Source of the DNA: Merluccius polli
Taxonomy: Eukaryota; Chordata; Actinopteri; Gadiformes; Merlucciidae
Direction of reading: 5' to 3'
DNA length: 64,000 nucleotides
Assembly (NCBI GenBank): GCA_030340625.1
Contig: JAOPHQ010001133.1
Location: 278,501 to 342,500, forward strand
Position 1 is the first letter of the stretch; every line of letters begins with the position of its first letter. The translations under genes were made by a program, and so were the position numbers. The notes below the pieces were generated by a model, which worked only from the letters and a program-made list of their open reading frames with translations, did not search any database and was not told where the DNA came from. This document shows positions 1-11,500 of the stretch, one piece after another.

Positions 1-615
1 ACGGCAGCGACGGCCAGCGGAGGAGCGGGGAGGCAGCGCAGCGACCGCCACCGGCAACCGTCTGCAGCTAGCCTCCCCCGGATCCAGCCTGGAGCAGCCC
101 AGGCCAGCCGCCCCTCTGCCAGGGGACCAGGAGCTCAAGGCCCCATGCTCCAGGAGGAGATGGGGGGGGGGGGGGGGGGATCATGCCTCGTCGCCCTGGT
201 GGAGGGGGGTGACTACGAACTGTTCCAGGCCCTCCGAGAGCTACCTCCGCGGCCCAGCTGCCGGGCCTCCTCCGAGCCCATCCAGCCAGCCCCTGCAGCC
301 AGCTACCCCAGAGACACCTCCGCCAGCCGGAGCAGCAGCCCCAGGCCTCCGGTCTCCGGGACGGAGGGGGAGGGTGGGGTGGGCGTGTGACCCTGGGGAG
401 GTGTGGAGGTAGTGGGGTTTGGGGGGGCTCTGTTTATTTTTTGTTTAGGTATGGCAACCCTGAAAAGAGTCCAGGTTTTTTGTAGGTATGGTAACCCTGT
501 TCAGAGTCCGGTATGTGTTTTTTTTTTTTGTTTGCTTGGATGGGGGAGGGGGGGGGGGGGGGGGAGTAGGCGAGGCCGGGGATTCTCCCCGGCCTCAATC
601 TGGTGTTGGGGATAT
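1..615. other. GC-rich unassigned sequence
   Basis: Positions 1-400 are strongly GC- and proline-codon-rich, with open frames on the + strand (145-390, 209-412) that match nothing I recognise. A G homopolymer sits at about 163-179 and another at about 548-563. Between 420 and 520 a short motif (ggtatggcaaccctg / ggtatggtaaccctg) is repeated twice. It could be the edge of a repeat, a CpG-rich promoter or a gene end. I cannot decide. Confidence 0.3.
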
Positions 616-790
616 GTGGAGGGTTTATGTGGAGTGTGTGTTGTTGGTGGCTGGTTTACAGCCTCACCTGGCCTGAGTCAGACTGATTGGACTCTGGCTG
701 GGTGGGGCTGCACACCTGTGGTGCATGAGCAATCATGGCACCCAGGATAAACCAGCCATCAACAACACACACTCCACATAAACCCTCCAC
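616..790. mobile_element. Palindromic MITE, copy 1
   Basis: Two 43-bp arms (616-658 and 748-790) are inverted copies of one another with one mismatch. They begin gtggagggtttatgtggagt and end in its reverse complement. The core between them is about 90 bp and contains ggctgcacacctgtggtgca. A second, shorter-armed copy with the same core lies at 45950-46056, so this is a dispersed family and not a local accident. There is no coding potential, and I did not identify a superfamily-defining target duplication. Confidence 0.75.
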
Positions 791-1288
791 AATGATATAA
801 AGTGGCATAACTTTTGATGTAAACAACTTACAGAGACAAATGGACACATTTTTCCATATAATTCTGATGCAGGGAAACAGTTATTTGTTATATTTTACAA
901 CATCTTGACCATATATGGTCAAAAACTGCAAAAAAAGCTCATTTGACAACGTTTTTATTATAGCAGCCTGAAATAATGTACCAGTGGGGGTTATTTTAGC
1001 CTTTTACTGCACCTATCTTGAACCTGAAGAAATTGAAAATAGCTTTACTTTTGAAGTAAACAAAATAAAGCAAACTAACTTTAAAAAAAAAAGTTGACTG
1101 AGCATCAACTGGCAGTTTTGGAATGTTGGGGCTTTGTAGTTGGCAGTTGGTATCCATCGGTTGGTACCTGCAGATCGCCATCTCTCACTGCTCTCTCTTT
1201 TGGAACAATTTCAGTAAGTATTTACTATAATTCTATGTATGTAACTATATATATAACTATAATTAAGATATACCTTTGTAGTCATAAC

Positions 1289-2180
1289 CAGTGTTGTGTG
1301 TAATGCGTTACAGTAACATAACTACTTTTTCGGGTAAAAAGTAGTGTAACGCGTTACTACAGAAAATATGGTAATGAAACGTAGTTCCTTTTTCAGTTGG
1401 GCAGAACGTTACTTTTCCCAGGGACAGATTTGACAGCGATACTGCCTCAGCTGCGCGCTTGCGCAATAGTCGCGGGCGCTCATTCCACAGTGAGGCTGGT
1501 ACTAGCAATAGTGTGAGGTGTACACTGTGCCCTGGCCAGAAACTTTTGTCCACTGCCGTAACCCTCTCCCGGACTCACTCGCTAGCTTTAACCGCTGTTT
1601 TTTAATTTTATTTATTAATCCGCACTTCCAGACCGTCACCGGGGCTTCAGAGTAATGTGTCCGAGGAGAGTAGCCCTCTCCCGGACACACACGCTAGCTT
1701 TTACCGCTGTTTTGTATGGCATGTTTTGTTTTGAGACATATGAGCCATTTTGAGGTTTTCATCATGTTGTCCTAGCCTTGATTTGATACAATTTGCACTA
1801 TAGCTTTGCACCAATTTCGGTGTAGCCTCTTTAATGTAAGAGTTATGTATTTATGTGTTTTGTGTTCACCTACATGCCCGTAAGATGCTATTTGGTATTA
1901 TTGTTTGTATTGTTGTTTTCTTCAACAAGTGCTCTGTGGTATTTTTTATAATAAAGAGCACAAAAGAAATACCTGTTATGTCCTCCATAGTAGAACTTTA
2001 TGTAGGCCTATATACATTTAGGGAATGAGATAGGCCAAAGTCGAGCACCATAAAAGTAACGAGTAACGTAAAAAGTTACTTTCCATAGAGGGTAACTAAG
2101 TAAAGTAAGGGATTACTTTTTTTAAGAAGTAACGAGTAACGAGCAAACACTACTTTTTAAAAGTAACTTCCCCAGCACTG
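1289..2180. mobile_element. Non-autonomous hAT element (892 bp)
   Basis: It starts cagtgttgtgtgtaatgcgt and ends cttccccagcactg, with subterminal runs of related motifs (aagtaacgagtaac). It is flanked by a perfect 8-bp direct repeat gtcataac at 1281-1288 and 2181-2188. Eight-bp duplications are characteristic of hAT transposition. No transposase frame is visible. It is inserted in the left part of the older composite element. Confidence 0.85.
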
Positions 2181-2334
2181 GTCATAACTTCGTAATTTTT
2201 CAGTAGTTTTTACTATAATCACAGGCTTTTGGAAATCAAATCTGTATTCTTGACTAGTAGTGTTGGTAGCTTAGTTGGTGGCTAGCTAAAGTTTTTGTTT
2301 TATTTTCAGGCTCATTACTTCATATATACTTACC

Positions 2335-5300
2335 ATGGAGAAAATGAAACATTGTAACACAGCTGAAGTGCCTCCAAAGAGGATTTGTTCCCTAACATGT
2401 ATTTTACATGTCTCAACTCTTTCTGAGTATGGTAATTTTACCACGCTCAACACATGCAAGGGGGGGGGGGGGGCAAAGCAAGAAGCTATCATATCTACAC
2501 ACATATACACACGTATCCGAGATATGAGACTCTGTGAAGCAGCTAGTTCACCATACCGCATGATGGATATTTGTGAACAGATTCCATTAACATTAGAGGA
2601 CTTGCCTTTGGATACAATTGGCTATCACCAAAACTGCTATAAAAGCTTTTCAGGGAAAATAGATTGTTTACAAGTGTCAAAGGCTTCTACATCTGGTGAA
2701 TCATCATTGAAAAAGGACTCTCTCTCTGACAATTCAATCTGAAGGAGCTCCAAGAAGGTGTTCCTTCTTGTTTCCCAATCAGTGCATTTTCTGTGACAAA
2801 GCAAAATCCAAGTTCAAAGGCAAGACTGAAGAGCTTACCAAGTTTCAGAGTTGGAAACACAAGGAACCAGCCTGGAAAGTTATTGAACCTAGGGCACAGG
2901 AATTAAAGAAAGAGGCTCTTTATCGCAAGGTGCAGGGCAAGGACCTCTTTGCAATGGAAGCTAAGTATCATCCATCATTCATCAAGTACCAAAACCATGA
3001 GCGTGGAAGGGAGAGGGCAGAAAAGGCAACAGACAACATTGACAGCCTGCAGGCCCAGAAGATAGCAGCACATAACAAGTTGTATTGTGTGGTAAAGAAT
3101 TACATTCTTAGGAATGTGATTGAATGCAAAGAGGTTGTCCAGCTAAGATCCATGTGCAACTTGTACATGAAGACATTGGACTAGGACTGTACCAGCGTGT
3201 TTAAAGGCAAAGGAAAGGTGAATCCCCTGAAAAAGCTACGACAGCATCCTAAGCTCCAAAATGCTTTCAGGCAGCTTGGTGCAGACTGGCTGGTCACGGA
3301 TGAGCTGCAACGGGAGATGGAGAGTTTCACATGCATCATGTATGGTCAAGCAAGGATGACATCAGTTGATGCAGTACGAGCCAAGATGCTGAGGAAAATG
3401 GTTGGTGCTGACAAAGTCCATCCATCCATCCATCTTCTTTGCCGCTTATCCGGGGTCGGGTCGTGGGGGCAGCAGCCTAAGCAGGGAAGCCCAGACTTCC
3501 CTCTCCCCAGCCACTTCGTCTAGCTCTTCCTGGGGGATCCCGAGGCGTTTCCTGGCCAGCCGAGAGACATAGTCTCTCCAGCGTGTCCTGGGTCTTCCCC
3601 GGGGTCTCCTACCAGTGGGACGTGCCCTGAACACCTCACCAGGGAGGCGTCCGGGAGGCATCCTAACTAGATGCCTGAGCCACCTCATCTGGCTCCTCTC
3701 AACACAGAGGAGTAGCGGGTCTACTCCGAGTTACTCCCGGATGACCGAGCTTCTCACCCTATCTCTAAGGGAGAGCCCAGCCACCCTGCGGAGGAAGCTC
3801 ATTTCGTCCGCTTGCACCCGCGATCTTATTCTTTCGGTCACTACCCAAAGCTCATGACCATAGGACCATAGGTGAGGGAACGAAGATCGACTGGTAAATC
3901 GAGAGCTTTGCCTTTCGGCTCAGCTCCCTCTTCACCACGACGGATCCGTGCAGAGTCTGCATTACTGCAGACGCCACACCGATCCGCCTGTCGATCACCC
4001 GCCCCGGAGAGTGCACTCCATCCTTGTCCAGTTGAGAACCATGGACTCGGATTTGGAGGTGCTGATTCTCATCCCGGCCGCTTTACACTCGGCTGCAAAC
4101 CAGTCCAGCGAGAGTTGGAGGTCACGGTCTGATGGAGCCAACAGGACCACATCATCCGCAAAAAGCAGTGACCCAATCCTGAGGTCACCAAACCGGACCC
4201 CCTCAACACCCTGGCTGCGCCTAGAAATCCTGTCCATAAAAATTATGAACAGGATCGGTGACAAAGTCCAACCCTCACTGGAAACATGTCCGACTTATTA
4301 CCGGCAATGTGGACCAAGCTCTGACACCGGGCATACAGGGAACGGACAGTCCGTATCAGGGGGTCCGATACCCCGTATTCCCGGAGAACCCTCCACAGGG
4401 CTTCCCGAGCGACATGGTCGAATGCCTTCTCCAAGTCCACAAAACACATGTGGACTGGTTGGGCAAACTCCCATGCACCCTCAAGGATCCTGCAGAGGGT
4501 GTAGAGCTGGTCCACTGTTCCACGACCTGGACGAAAACCACATTGCTCCTCCTGAATCCGAGATTCGACTATCCGACAGACCCTCCTTTCCAGCACCCCC
4601 GAATAGACCTTACCAGGAAGGCTGAGGAGTGTGATCCCCCTATAGTTGGAACACACTCTCCGGTCCCCCTTCTTAAAAAGAGGGACCACCACCCCGGTCT
4701 GCCAATCCAGAGGCACTGCCCCCGATGTCCACACGATGCTGCAGAGTCCTGTCAACCATGATAGCCCCACAACATCCATGGCCTTAAGGAACTCCGGGCG
4801 GAACTCATCCACCCCCGGGGCCCTGCCACCAAGGAGCTTCCTGACCACCTCGGCGACCTCAGCCCCAGAGATAGGAGAGCCCACACCAGAGTCCCCAGGC
4901 CCTGCTGCCTTACTGGAAGGCGTGTCGGTGGGATTGAGGAGTCTTCGAAGTATTCCTTCCACCAATCCACAACGTCCCGAGTCGAGGTCAGCAGCGCACC
5001 GTCTCCACCATACACAGTGTTGACGATACACTGCTACCCCCTCCTGAGACGCCGGATGGTGGTCCAGAACCTCTTCGAAGCCGTCCGGAAGTCGTTCTTC
5101 ATAGCCTCACCGAACTCCTCCCATGTCCGAGTTTTTGCCTCAGTAACCGCCACAGCTGCGCTCTGCTTGGCCTGCCGGTACCTGCCTGCTGCCTCCGGAG
5201 TCCCACAGGCCAAAAAGGTCCTATAGGACTCCTTCAGTTTGACGGCATCCCTCACCGCAGTGGGTTCGGGAATTGCCGCCACGGCAGGCACCGACCACCT

Positions 5301-6871
5301 TGCGGCCACAGCTCCGGTCGGCCGCCTTAACAATGGAGGCGCGGAACATGGCCCACTCGGACTCAATGTACCTTGCCTCCCCCAGTACATGGTCAAAGCT
5401 CTCCCGGAGGTGGGAGACGTTCCCAGCAGACCCTCACAATACGTTTGGGTCTGCCAGGTCTGCATCCTCCCCCACCATCGTAGCCAACTCACCACCAGGT
5501 GGTAATCAGTTGACAGCTCCGCCCCTCTCTTCGCTCAAGTGTCCAAGACATGTGGCCGCAAGTCCGACAACACGACTATAAAGTCAATCATCGAACTGCG
5601 GCCTAGGGTGTCCTGGTGCCAAGTGCACATATGGACACCCTTATGCTTGAACATGGTGTTTGTTATGGACAATAACAATGCACTGAACACCACTCGGGTT
5701 CAGATCGGGGGGGGGGCGTTCCTCCCAATCACACCCCTCAGGTCTCACTGTCGCTGCCAACGTGTGTGTTGAAGTCCCCCAGCAGAACGAGTGAATCCCC
5801 AGAGGGAGCACTTTCCAGCACCCCCTCCAAGGAGCCCAAAAAGGGTGGATACTCTGAGCTGCTGTTTGGACCATAGGCACAAACAACAGTCAGGATCCGT
5901 CCCCCCACCCAAAGGCGGAGGGAGGCTACCCTCTCGTCTACCGGGGTGAACTCCAACATACAGGCACCAAGTCAGGGGGCAGTAAGTATTGCCACTCCTG
6001 CCCGGCGCCTCTCACCAGTGGCAACTCCAGAGTGGAAGAGAGTCCAACCCCTCTCGAGAAGACTGGTTCCAGAGCCCTTGCTATGCGTCGAGGTGAGGCC
6101 GACTATATCTAGCCGGAACTTCTCAACCTTGCGCACCAGCTCAGGCTCCTTCCCCACCAGAGAGGTGACGTTCCACATCCCTAGAGCTAACTTCTGCAGC
6201 CGAGGATCGGACCGCCAAGGTCCCTGCCTTCGGCCGCTGCCCAGCTCACACTGCACCCGACCCCTTTGGCCCCTCCCGCTGGTGGTGAGTCTGCGTGAAG
6301 GGGGTCCCACGTCTTCGCTTCGGTCTGTGCCCGGCCGGTCTGTGCCCGTGCCCATGGGGCCCGGCCACCAGGCGCTCACCCCCGAGCCCCACCCCCAGGC
6401 CTGGCTCCAGGGGGGGGCCCCGGTGACCCACGTCCGGGCGAGGGACACACAAGACCAATTATTTTGTTCATCATAAGGGTCTGACAAAGTCCTGGACTCA
6501 AAATCAAAAGTAGACCTGGAACGCCTGCCACCCCCCAAAGTCTGTCTCATTCCACATGTGCAAAGGGCCAACTACAGAGTGGCCTGCTACAAGAGAGCAG
6601 ACGAGGAAATAATAGAGAGTCCCAAACCATATCCAGGCATGGGCTGGGAGAAGACAGGAGAGGAGGAGGTGTTGGAACCTGTCTGGACAATTGGACCCAT
6701 CCTCCCGCCTTCTCTTGTTGAGGTGCTGGCTCAAAGAGCATAGTCAGAAGAGCAGGCAGCTCTTGACAAGGTAGCGGATTCCAACAATGAAGAGGATGGA
6801 GAGTATGAACAAAATGATGAGGATGAAGAGCTGGAAGAAATAGACTTAGAAGATCTCTTCAGTGATGATTA
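2335..6871 (+). pseudogene. Repeat-encoded protein, decayed and split by a LINE
   Basis: Open segments at 2335-2742, 2768-3184 and 3197-3407 continue after the LINE at 6493-6871. They include a cysteine pair motif CIFCDKAKSK (about 2783), a conserved-looking block VDAVRAKMLRKMVGAD (about 3366-3413), PHVQRANYRVACYKRADE (about 6552-6605) and GWEKTGEEEVLEPVW (about 6643). An in-frame TAG (6741-6743) then precedes an acidic tail rich in Glu/Asp that ends near 6871. A G13 run at 2461 and several frameshifts show that it is dead. The C-terminal block resembles a multi-copy family of fish proteins of unknown function that I have seen only as repeat-associated ORFs. I assign no function. Confidence 0.5.
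3420..6480 (-). mobile_element. RTE-clade (Rex3-like) LINE, degenerate
   Basis: The insertion is bounded by a perfect 12-bp direct repeat ctgacaaagtcc (3408-3419 and 6481-6492). Read on the - strand it encodes an APE-type endonuclease (GMWNVTSL near 6180; [10 protein letters not shown] near 5760) and a reverse transcriptase (FKKGDRRVCSNYRGITLL near 4660; FVDLEKAFDHVAREALWRVL near 4420; LLFADDVVLLAP near 4150). The C-terminal segment contains RWLRHLVRMPPGRLP (near 3670) and stops just before a (GATG)n tail at 3420-3434. A short 3' end with a GATG tail and APE-RT order fit the Rex3/RTE group. Several frameshifts separate the open segments, so this copy cannot make a full protein. At 3.06 kb it is near full length. 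Confidence 0.85.
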
Positions 6872-7689
6872 GGAAGATGAGTAGTATAGGTCAACTTTTA
6901 TTATTTATTTATTATTTATTATTTTAGTATTTATATGAATTAATATTTGCCAAATCAGCATTTTTTGCCGTTTTTTTGGCCATAAATAATTTTAAAAAAA
7001 AACAGAGTCAATAATATTATAATGACATATTATGTTGTCAAATGTCAACACTAACATTCCATTAAATTCCTGGGGTCAGAATTATATCGAAAAATGTGTC
7101 CATTTGTCTCTGTAAGTTGTTTACATCAAAAGCTATGCCACTATATCATATTTAGATTTTTCGGGTTTGGTGCAAAGGGTTGAAATTAAAGCATTTTGGA
7201 CATTATTTCAGCTTGGTACCCAATATAATATTAAAATAGACACTTGAATGATAAAGAAATAACAGGTTGTGAAAAAAAATGCACCCTATGTGCTTGAGAA
7301 AATGAAAAAATAGTTGGTCCTCTACACATCTTTGTCCATTTTTTGCTATTTTTGTCTAGAAACAGGGTCAATATGTTGTCAAATGTCAAAAATAACCATT
7401 CCATTCCATTCCTGGGGTCAGAATTGTATGGAAAAATGTGTTAATTTGTCTCTGTATGTTGTTTACTTCAGATGTTATGCCACTGTCTATATCATTTTTA
7501 GATTTTTCGTGTTCCGGTCGGGTGCAGCGAAGGGTTAAAAATGAAGCCTTTTGGACATTATTTCAGCTTGGTACCTGGCAGATTCTGAAAATAGACACTT
7601 TAAGGATAACAAAAAAACCAGGTGGCATAAAAAAATCCGGGGGGTGCGCGTGGACCCCTATTTCCATCTAGACTAATACTTTTATTCCG

Positions 7690-7930
7690 CCCCTTTCTAA
7701 AAGCTCTGTGGATGTATTATTAAAAATATATACTCGTCTACAAGAAAATGTTAGAAATAGGCTAGGACCTTTAAGTAGGCCTTATGATCGATAGTTATGA
7801 GAAGGCCTACGTAAAAAAAGACAATAAATTTTTTTTTTAAAAAACAATTTGAAAAATTGCTCTACTACTTGTGAAGCGGGAAGTACATGTAATTAACAGT
7901 AGCATGTTGGTCCTGAATCCCACTGTGGAC
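7690..7930. other. AT-rich spacer upstream of HS1BP3
   Basis: I see no gene or repeat structure here beyond short A/T runs. It separates the composite element from the HS1BP3 promoter region. Confidence 0.4.
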
Positions 7931-7934
7931 GTGC

Positions 7935-7935
<1 letters not shown>

Positions 7936-7988
<53 letters not shown>

Positions 7989-7990
7989 GG
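7936..7990. repeat. (TG)n followed by a G19 run in the HS1BP3 proximal promoter
   Basis: About 18 TG units (7936-7972) pass directly into 19 G (7972-7990). The array ends about 158 bp upstream of the HS1BP3 start codon, so it lies in the promoter or 5' UTR. Alternating purine-pyrimidine DNA can form Z-DNA and G runs can form quadruplexes. Any regulatory role is inference. Confidence 0.9.
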
Positions 7991-8147
7991 CAGGGGTGAT
8001 TACCCGCTAGTACGTAGGACTACTCGTCTTGAGACGGGGCGCTGCAACGGAGCCGTTATCCTGGCAGGACGGCACCGCGGGGACCGAGGAACCAGAGGAA
8101 CTGGAGGAAAGTCCAGATACGACTTGGGCTGCCGTGTTTCCGCCGTC

Positions 8148-8504
8148 ATGCCCGACGGACTAGTAACCAGCAGGTAGGACAGGATAACGTAACTCCGAGG
8201 CGTAAGATTGTACTCCTCGTGTCGCCTTGTTATTCACGCCGCAACCGCCAGACAGCTTACTGGACAGTGAATCGCGTTCACATAAGTCGTGTTAACTCTG
8301 AACATTCACGTCTGACGTGAATGTTCAGGTCTTTCACGTCTAATGTGAACGCGATTCACGTCGCGTTCACATTAGACGTGAGTGTTAAGAGTTAACACGA
8401 CTTAAACAAACTTGCCACTTATCATAGCGTCTCCCAACAGACATCGTATTTTACATTCTCATTTCAAAGTCTAACGGTAACAGACTCATGAATATAAGCC
8501 AGAC

Positions 8505-8563
<59 letters not shown>

Positions 8564-11500
8564 TGTGTTCACGATAAGGGCAGAGAGAGACTTTGCTGTG
8601 GCCTTTGCTGGCTCCATGTCCTAACCAGCCCCCTGCCTCCAGGTCCCTGCAGAACGGCGCCACGGGGATCGACCTGCGGGTCCCGCTGCACCAGGAGGTG
8701 CGCGGGGCCATGATGACGGGCCACGTCGAGTACCAGATCATTGTCATTACGAGGCTGGTGGCCTTCAAGTCTCCGAGGCATAAACCAGGAGATGTGGTGC
8801 AACTGGTGGTAGGCGCCCCAAAGCAGAAACCCTTATGTCACTCTTGGTTACTGTAAAAGTAATAAAAAGATATAGGATATAATGTATGTTATAACAATAT
8901 CAACAAGATATGGCAGTAGTACCATTCAGTAGTATTTCATGTTAACAATAGTCATTCAGATTATTGTTAACATGAAAAAACTATAACATTTAGATAGGCT
9001 ACAACAAGGAATCTTTTTTTCAACACAGGTATCAAAAAAGTACAGCGAAATGGACGAGTTGTATTTCAAACTCATCGCCCGGTATCCCAAGTTTCCCTTG
9101 CCTGCCATGCCACGCAAGGCCCTGTTTGTGGGAGAGGCCGACATCCGTGAGCGCAGGGTGGCCTTCGATGACCTTATGAAGGCCATAGCTAAGCACCCCA
9201 CACTTGCTACCTGTCCGGAGATGATGGAGTTTTTAGGTAAAAACCCAGCCGGGCAGTACTATCAATACTATAATAATACCCTTTTCACACAGGTGTCTGG
9301 GTCTGCCCCTTTTATGTACCAGGGCGCGGGTAGTAGACTTAACTAGTGGAGATAAGTCTACTACCCTACCTCTATGAAAAGGGTCTATAGCTAGTCGCTA
9401 TTTTATTTTATTAAAATACGGTATGGATACAAACGTAGCACAAACAAGAACCACTGTGTGCATGCTTCTGCAGGCGCCAAGTCCGTTGATGTGGATGTGA
9501 AAACCCGAAACGTGTTACTTGGTGAAGAGCCAGTAGAGGTGGAGGACAACGACATTTTTTTCCAAAGCGACGAGGCATCAGCTCCCAGCACAAGAAGACC
9601 AGCAGCGCAGCCAAGGAAGTCCAGTCACATAGAGGAGAATGAGAACAAAACCAAGGGTGACGATGAGGAGGAGGAGGAGGAGGAGGAGGAGAGTGAAGAG
9701 CAGTACCTTGGACCTTTAGGAAACACCAAGTAAGCCTTTTTTTTAAAACATTTTTTGGAAAGCTCAACACTGGTTGTCACATTTCATAAAAGGAACAGCC
9801 ACAGAGCATCTGTGCCATACGATGGCTTCTGTCTTTTCCCTTTTGTAGATCAATCACTAAGAAGGCCAAGCCACCTCCAAAGCCTAAACCTATGAAAGCA
9901 CCTTTGTTTGGAGATGACGAGTCAATGGATACCGACTTCTTTCATTTTCCAAATAAAGAAGGTGCAAGCAACAGTCATATACAGCCCATACACATGATTA
10001 TTGCATTTATAATACAATTAATGCATCCGATATCTTTCAATACTAGAAACATCTTAATTAACTGCCATAAAAACAACTACTCGTGTATCAAGTCCCTGAT
10101 AACCTGGAATGCTGAAAGAAAAATAATTATTCCAATTATAAGCCATTTCTGCTACAATGGCGATGACAGGATCATTAATCTCGTGTTAACACAGCATGAG
10201 TGTGAGTAAGAACTGATACCAGCACTCCTACATGGAGTAGATCCAAAACCACTTGTTATTTCGGAAAATATTGCTCAATAAATGCATCACTTCTGCTAAA
10301 TTCTATCACAAGTGGCGGATGTGTCATGTCTGACAAGTTGAGTTCTCTCAAGCCAGCTGGAGATGGTTATTTAAAGTGTAACTGTGCGTTCACACCAGAA
10401 GCGAATTGAGCGACCAAATCGCCGGAAGTCATTCACTTTCTATGGGCAAGAGCGACCAAAGCGTCACAAGCGTCCAACGCTACCAGCGGCAAAAGTTGAG
10501 CGACCAGAGCGACAGAAAAAAGTTGAAGACAGTTTAACTTCATGCAAATTACTATGACGCGTTTCAGCGGCAAAACACGACAGCCAATCTTAATGTAGGC
10601 GTCCTCCGTTTGGGTGGGTCCCAGGAAACACCGGCACTTTGGTTCCTACTGTACTTTGTTGGTTCCTACTGTACATCAAAATGTCGACTGAAAAGTTAAT
10701 GGCGGCTGTGGCTGAGCACCCGGTGTTGTACGATCCAAGCCTTTTTTATTTCAGAGACAATACCGTAATAATCAGCTTACATGTTTACAAGCACACGCAC
10801 GAAGCGGGCCGCCTATTAACGGCATGGACCAAGCGGTTCTGGACCAGGAAGGAGACATTGAACACTTTTAATAATCGTATTTACCGTATAACTGCACACA
10901 ACTTTATTTAAAAGCAATCAAATGGAAAACATGTTTGTATTGTGGTGTCCGGTGTGTGTGGATGTGCGGCTCCTCCGGCGGAGCGGTTCATGTTAATAGC
11001 GGAGTCCGGGAGGGTTCACCTTCACGGCGTAGTTACGAGGGATGTGCGACTATCGTTTATCAAACAAGCAAAACCGTCTCTGCAATATGGCCAAAGTGTG
11101 TGGGAGTTCACTCTTTGATATGGCTGTCTAAAAGCATACGGCTCCTTTAAATGCGTCTGCATAATTTAATTGTACGTCATGAGCGTCTTGAGCGACAAAA
11201 GCGAACAAAAATATTCGCAGCGAATCTTTATGAGCGACCAAAGCGTCTTTGCAGCGCAATTCGCTTCTGGTGTGAACGCACAGTAAGTGAACTCCCTGTT
11301 TCAGCTCGAATTTGAACACTATATATATGAGGTGTAAAAAAATGTATTTTGGGCTGAGTTCTACGAAGAAGGGGGGAGGTGTTATTCCCATGGTTACGAC
11401 CCACGCCAACTTTGTGATACTTATTTTTAAAGCTAGTACACGCCAATGAGTATCAGCATTATAATGAGCAATGTTGTATATGAAATGCGCCACACACTGG

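Larger units (their letters stand above)
795..7660 (+). mobile_element. Unclassified composite transposable element, with two younger elements nested inside
   Basis: A roughly 65-bp block at 796-862 (agtggcataacttttgatgt...) is present in reverse complement at about 7083-7150 and again at about 7430-7495, so the unit is bounded by long, decayed subterminal inverted repeats. On the right side a ~345-bp unit is tandemly duplicated (about 6985-7310 and 7330-7660). Inside lies a broken + strand coding region (2335-3407 and 6493-6871). It is interrupted by a hAT MITE (1289-2180) and a LINE (3420-6480), each with its own target-site duplication, so this element is the oldest layer. Exact termini are not certain. 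I do not recognise the superfamily. Confidence 0.55.

Noticed and set aside
145..412. Proline-rich frames at the left edge as a gene
   Set aside because: No recognisable domain, no splice context, and overlapping frames are all open because of GC-rich composition.
7938..8147. Upstream extension of HS1BP3 through the TG repeat
   Set aside because: The frame is open only because of the repeat; the conserved protein start corresponds to the ATG at 8148.
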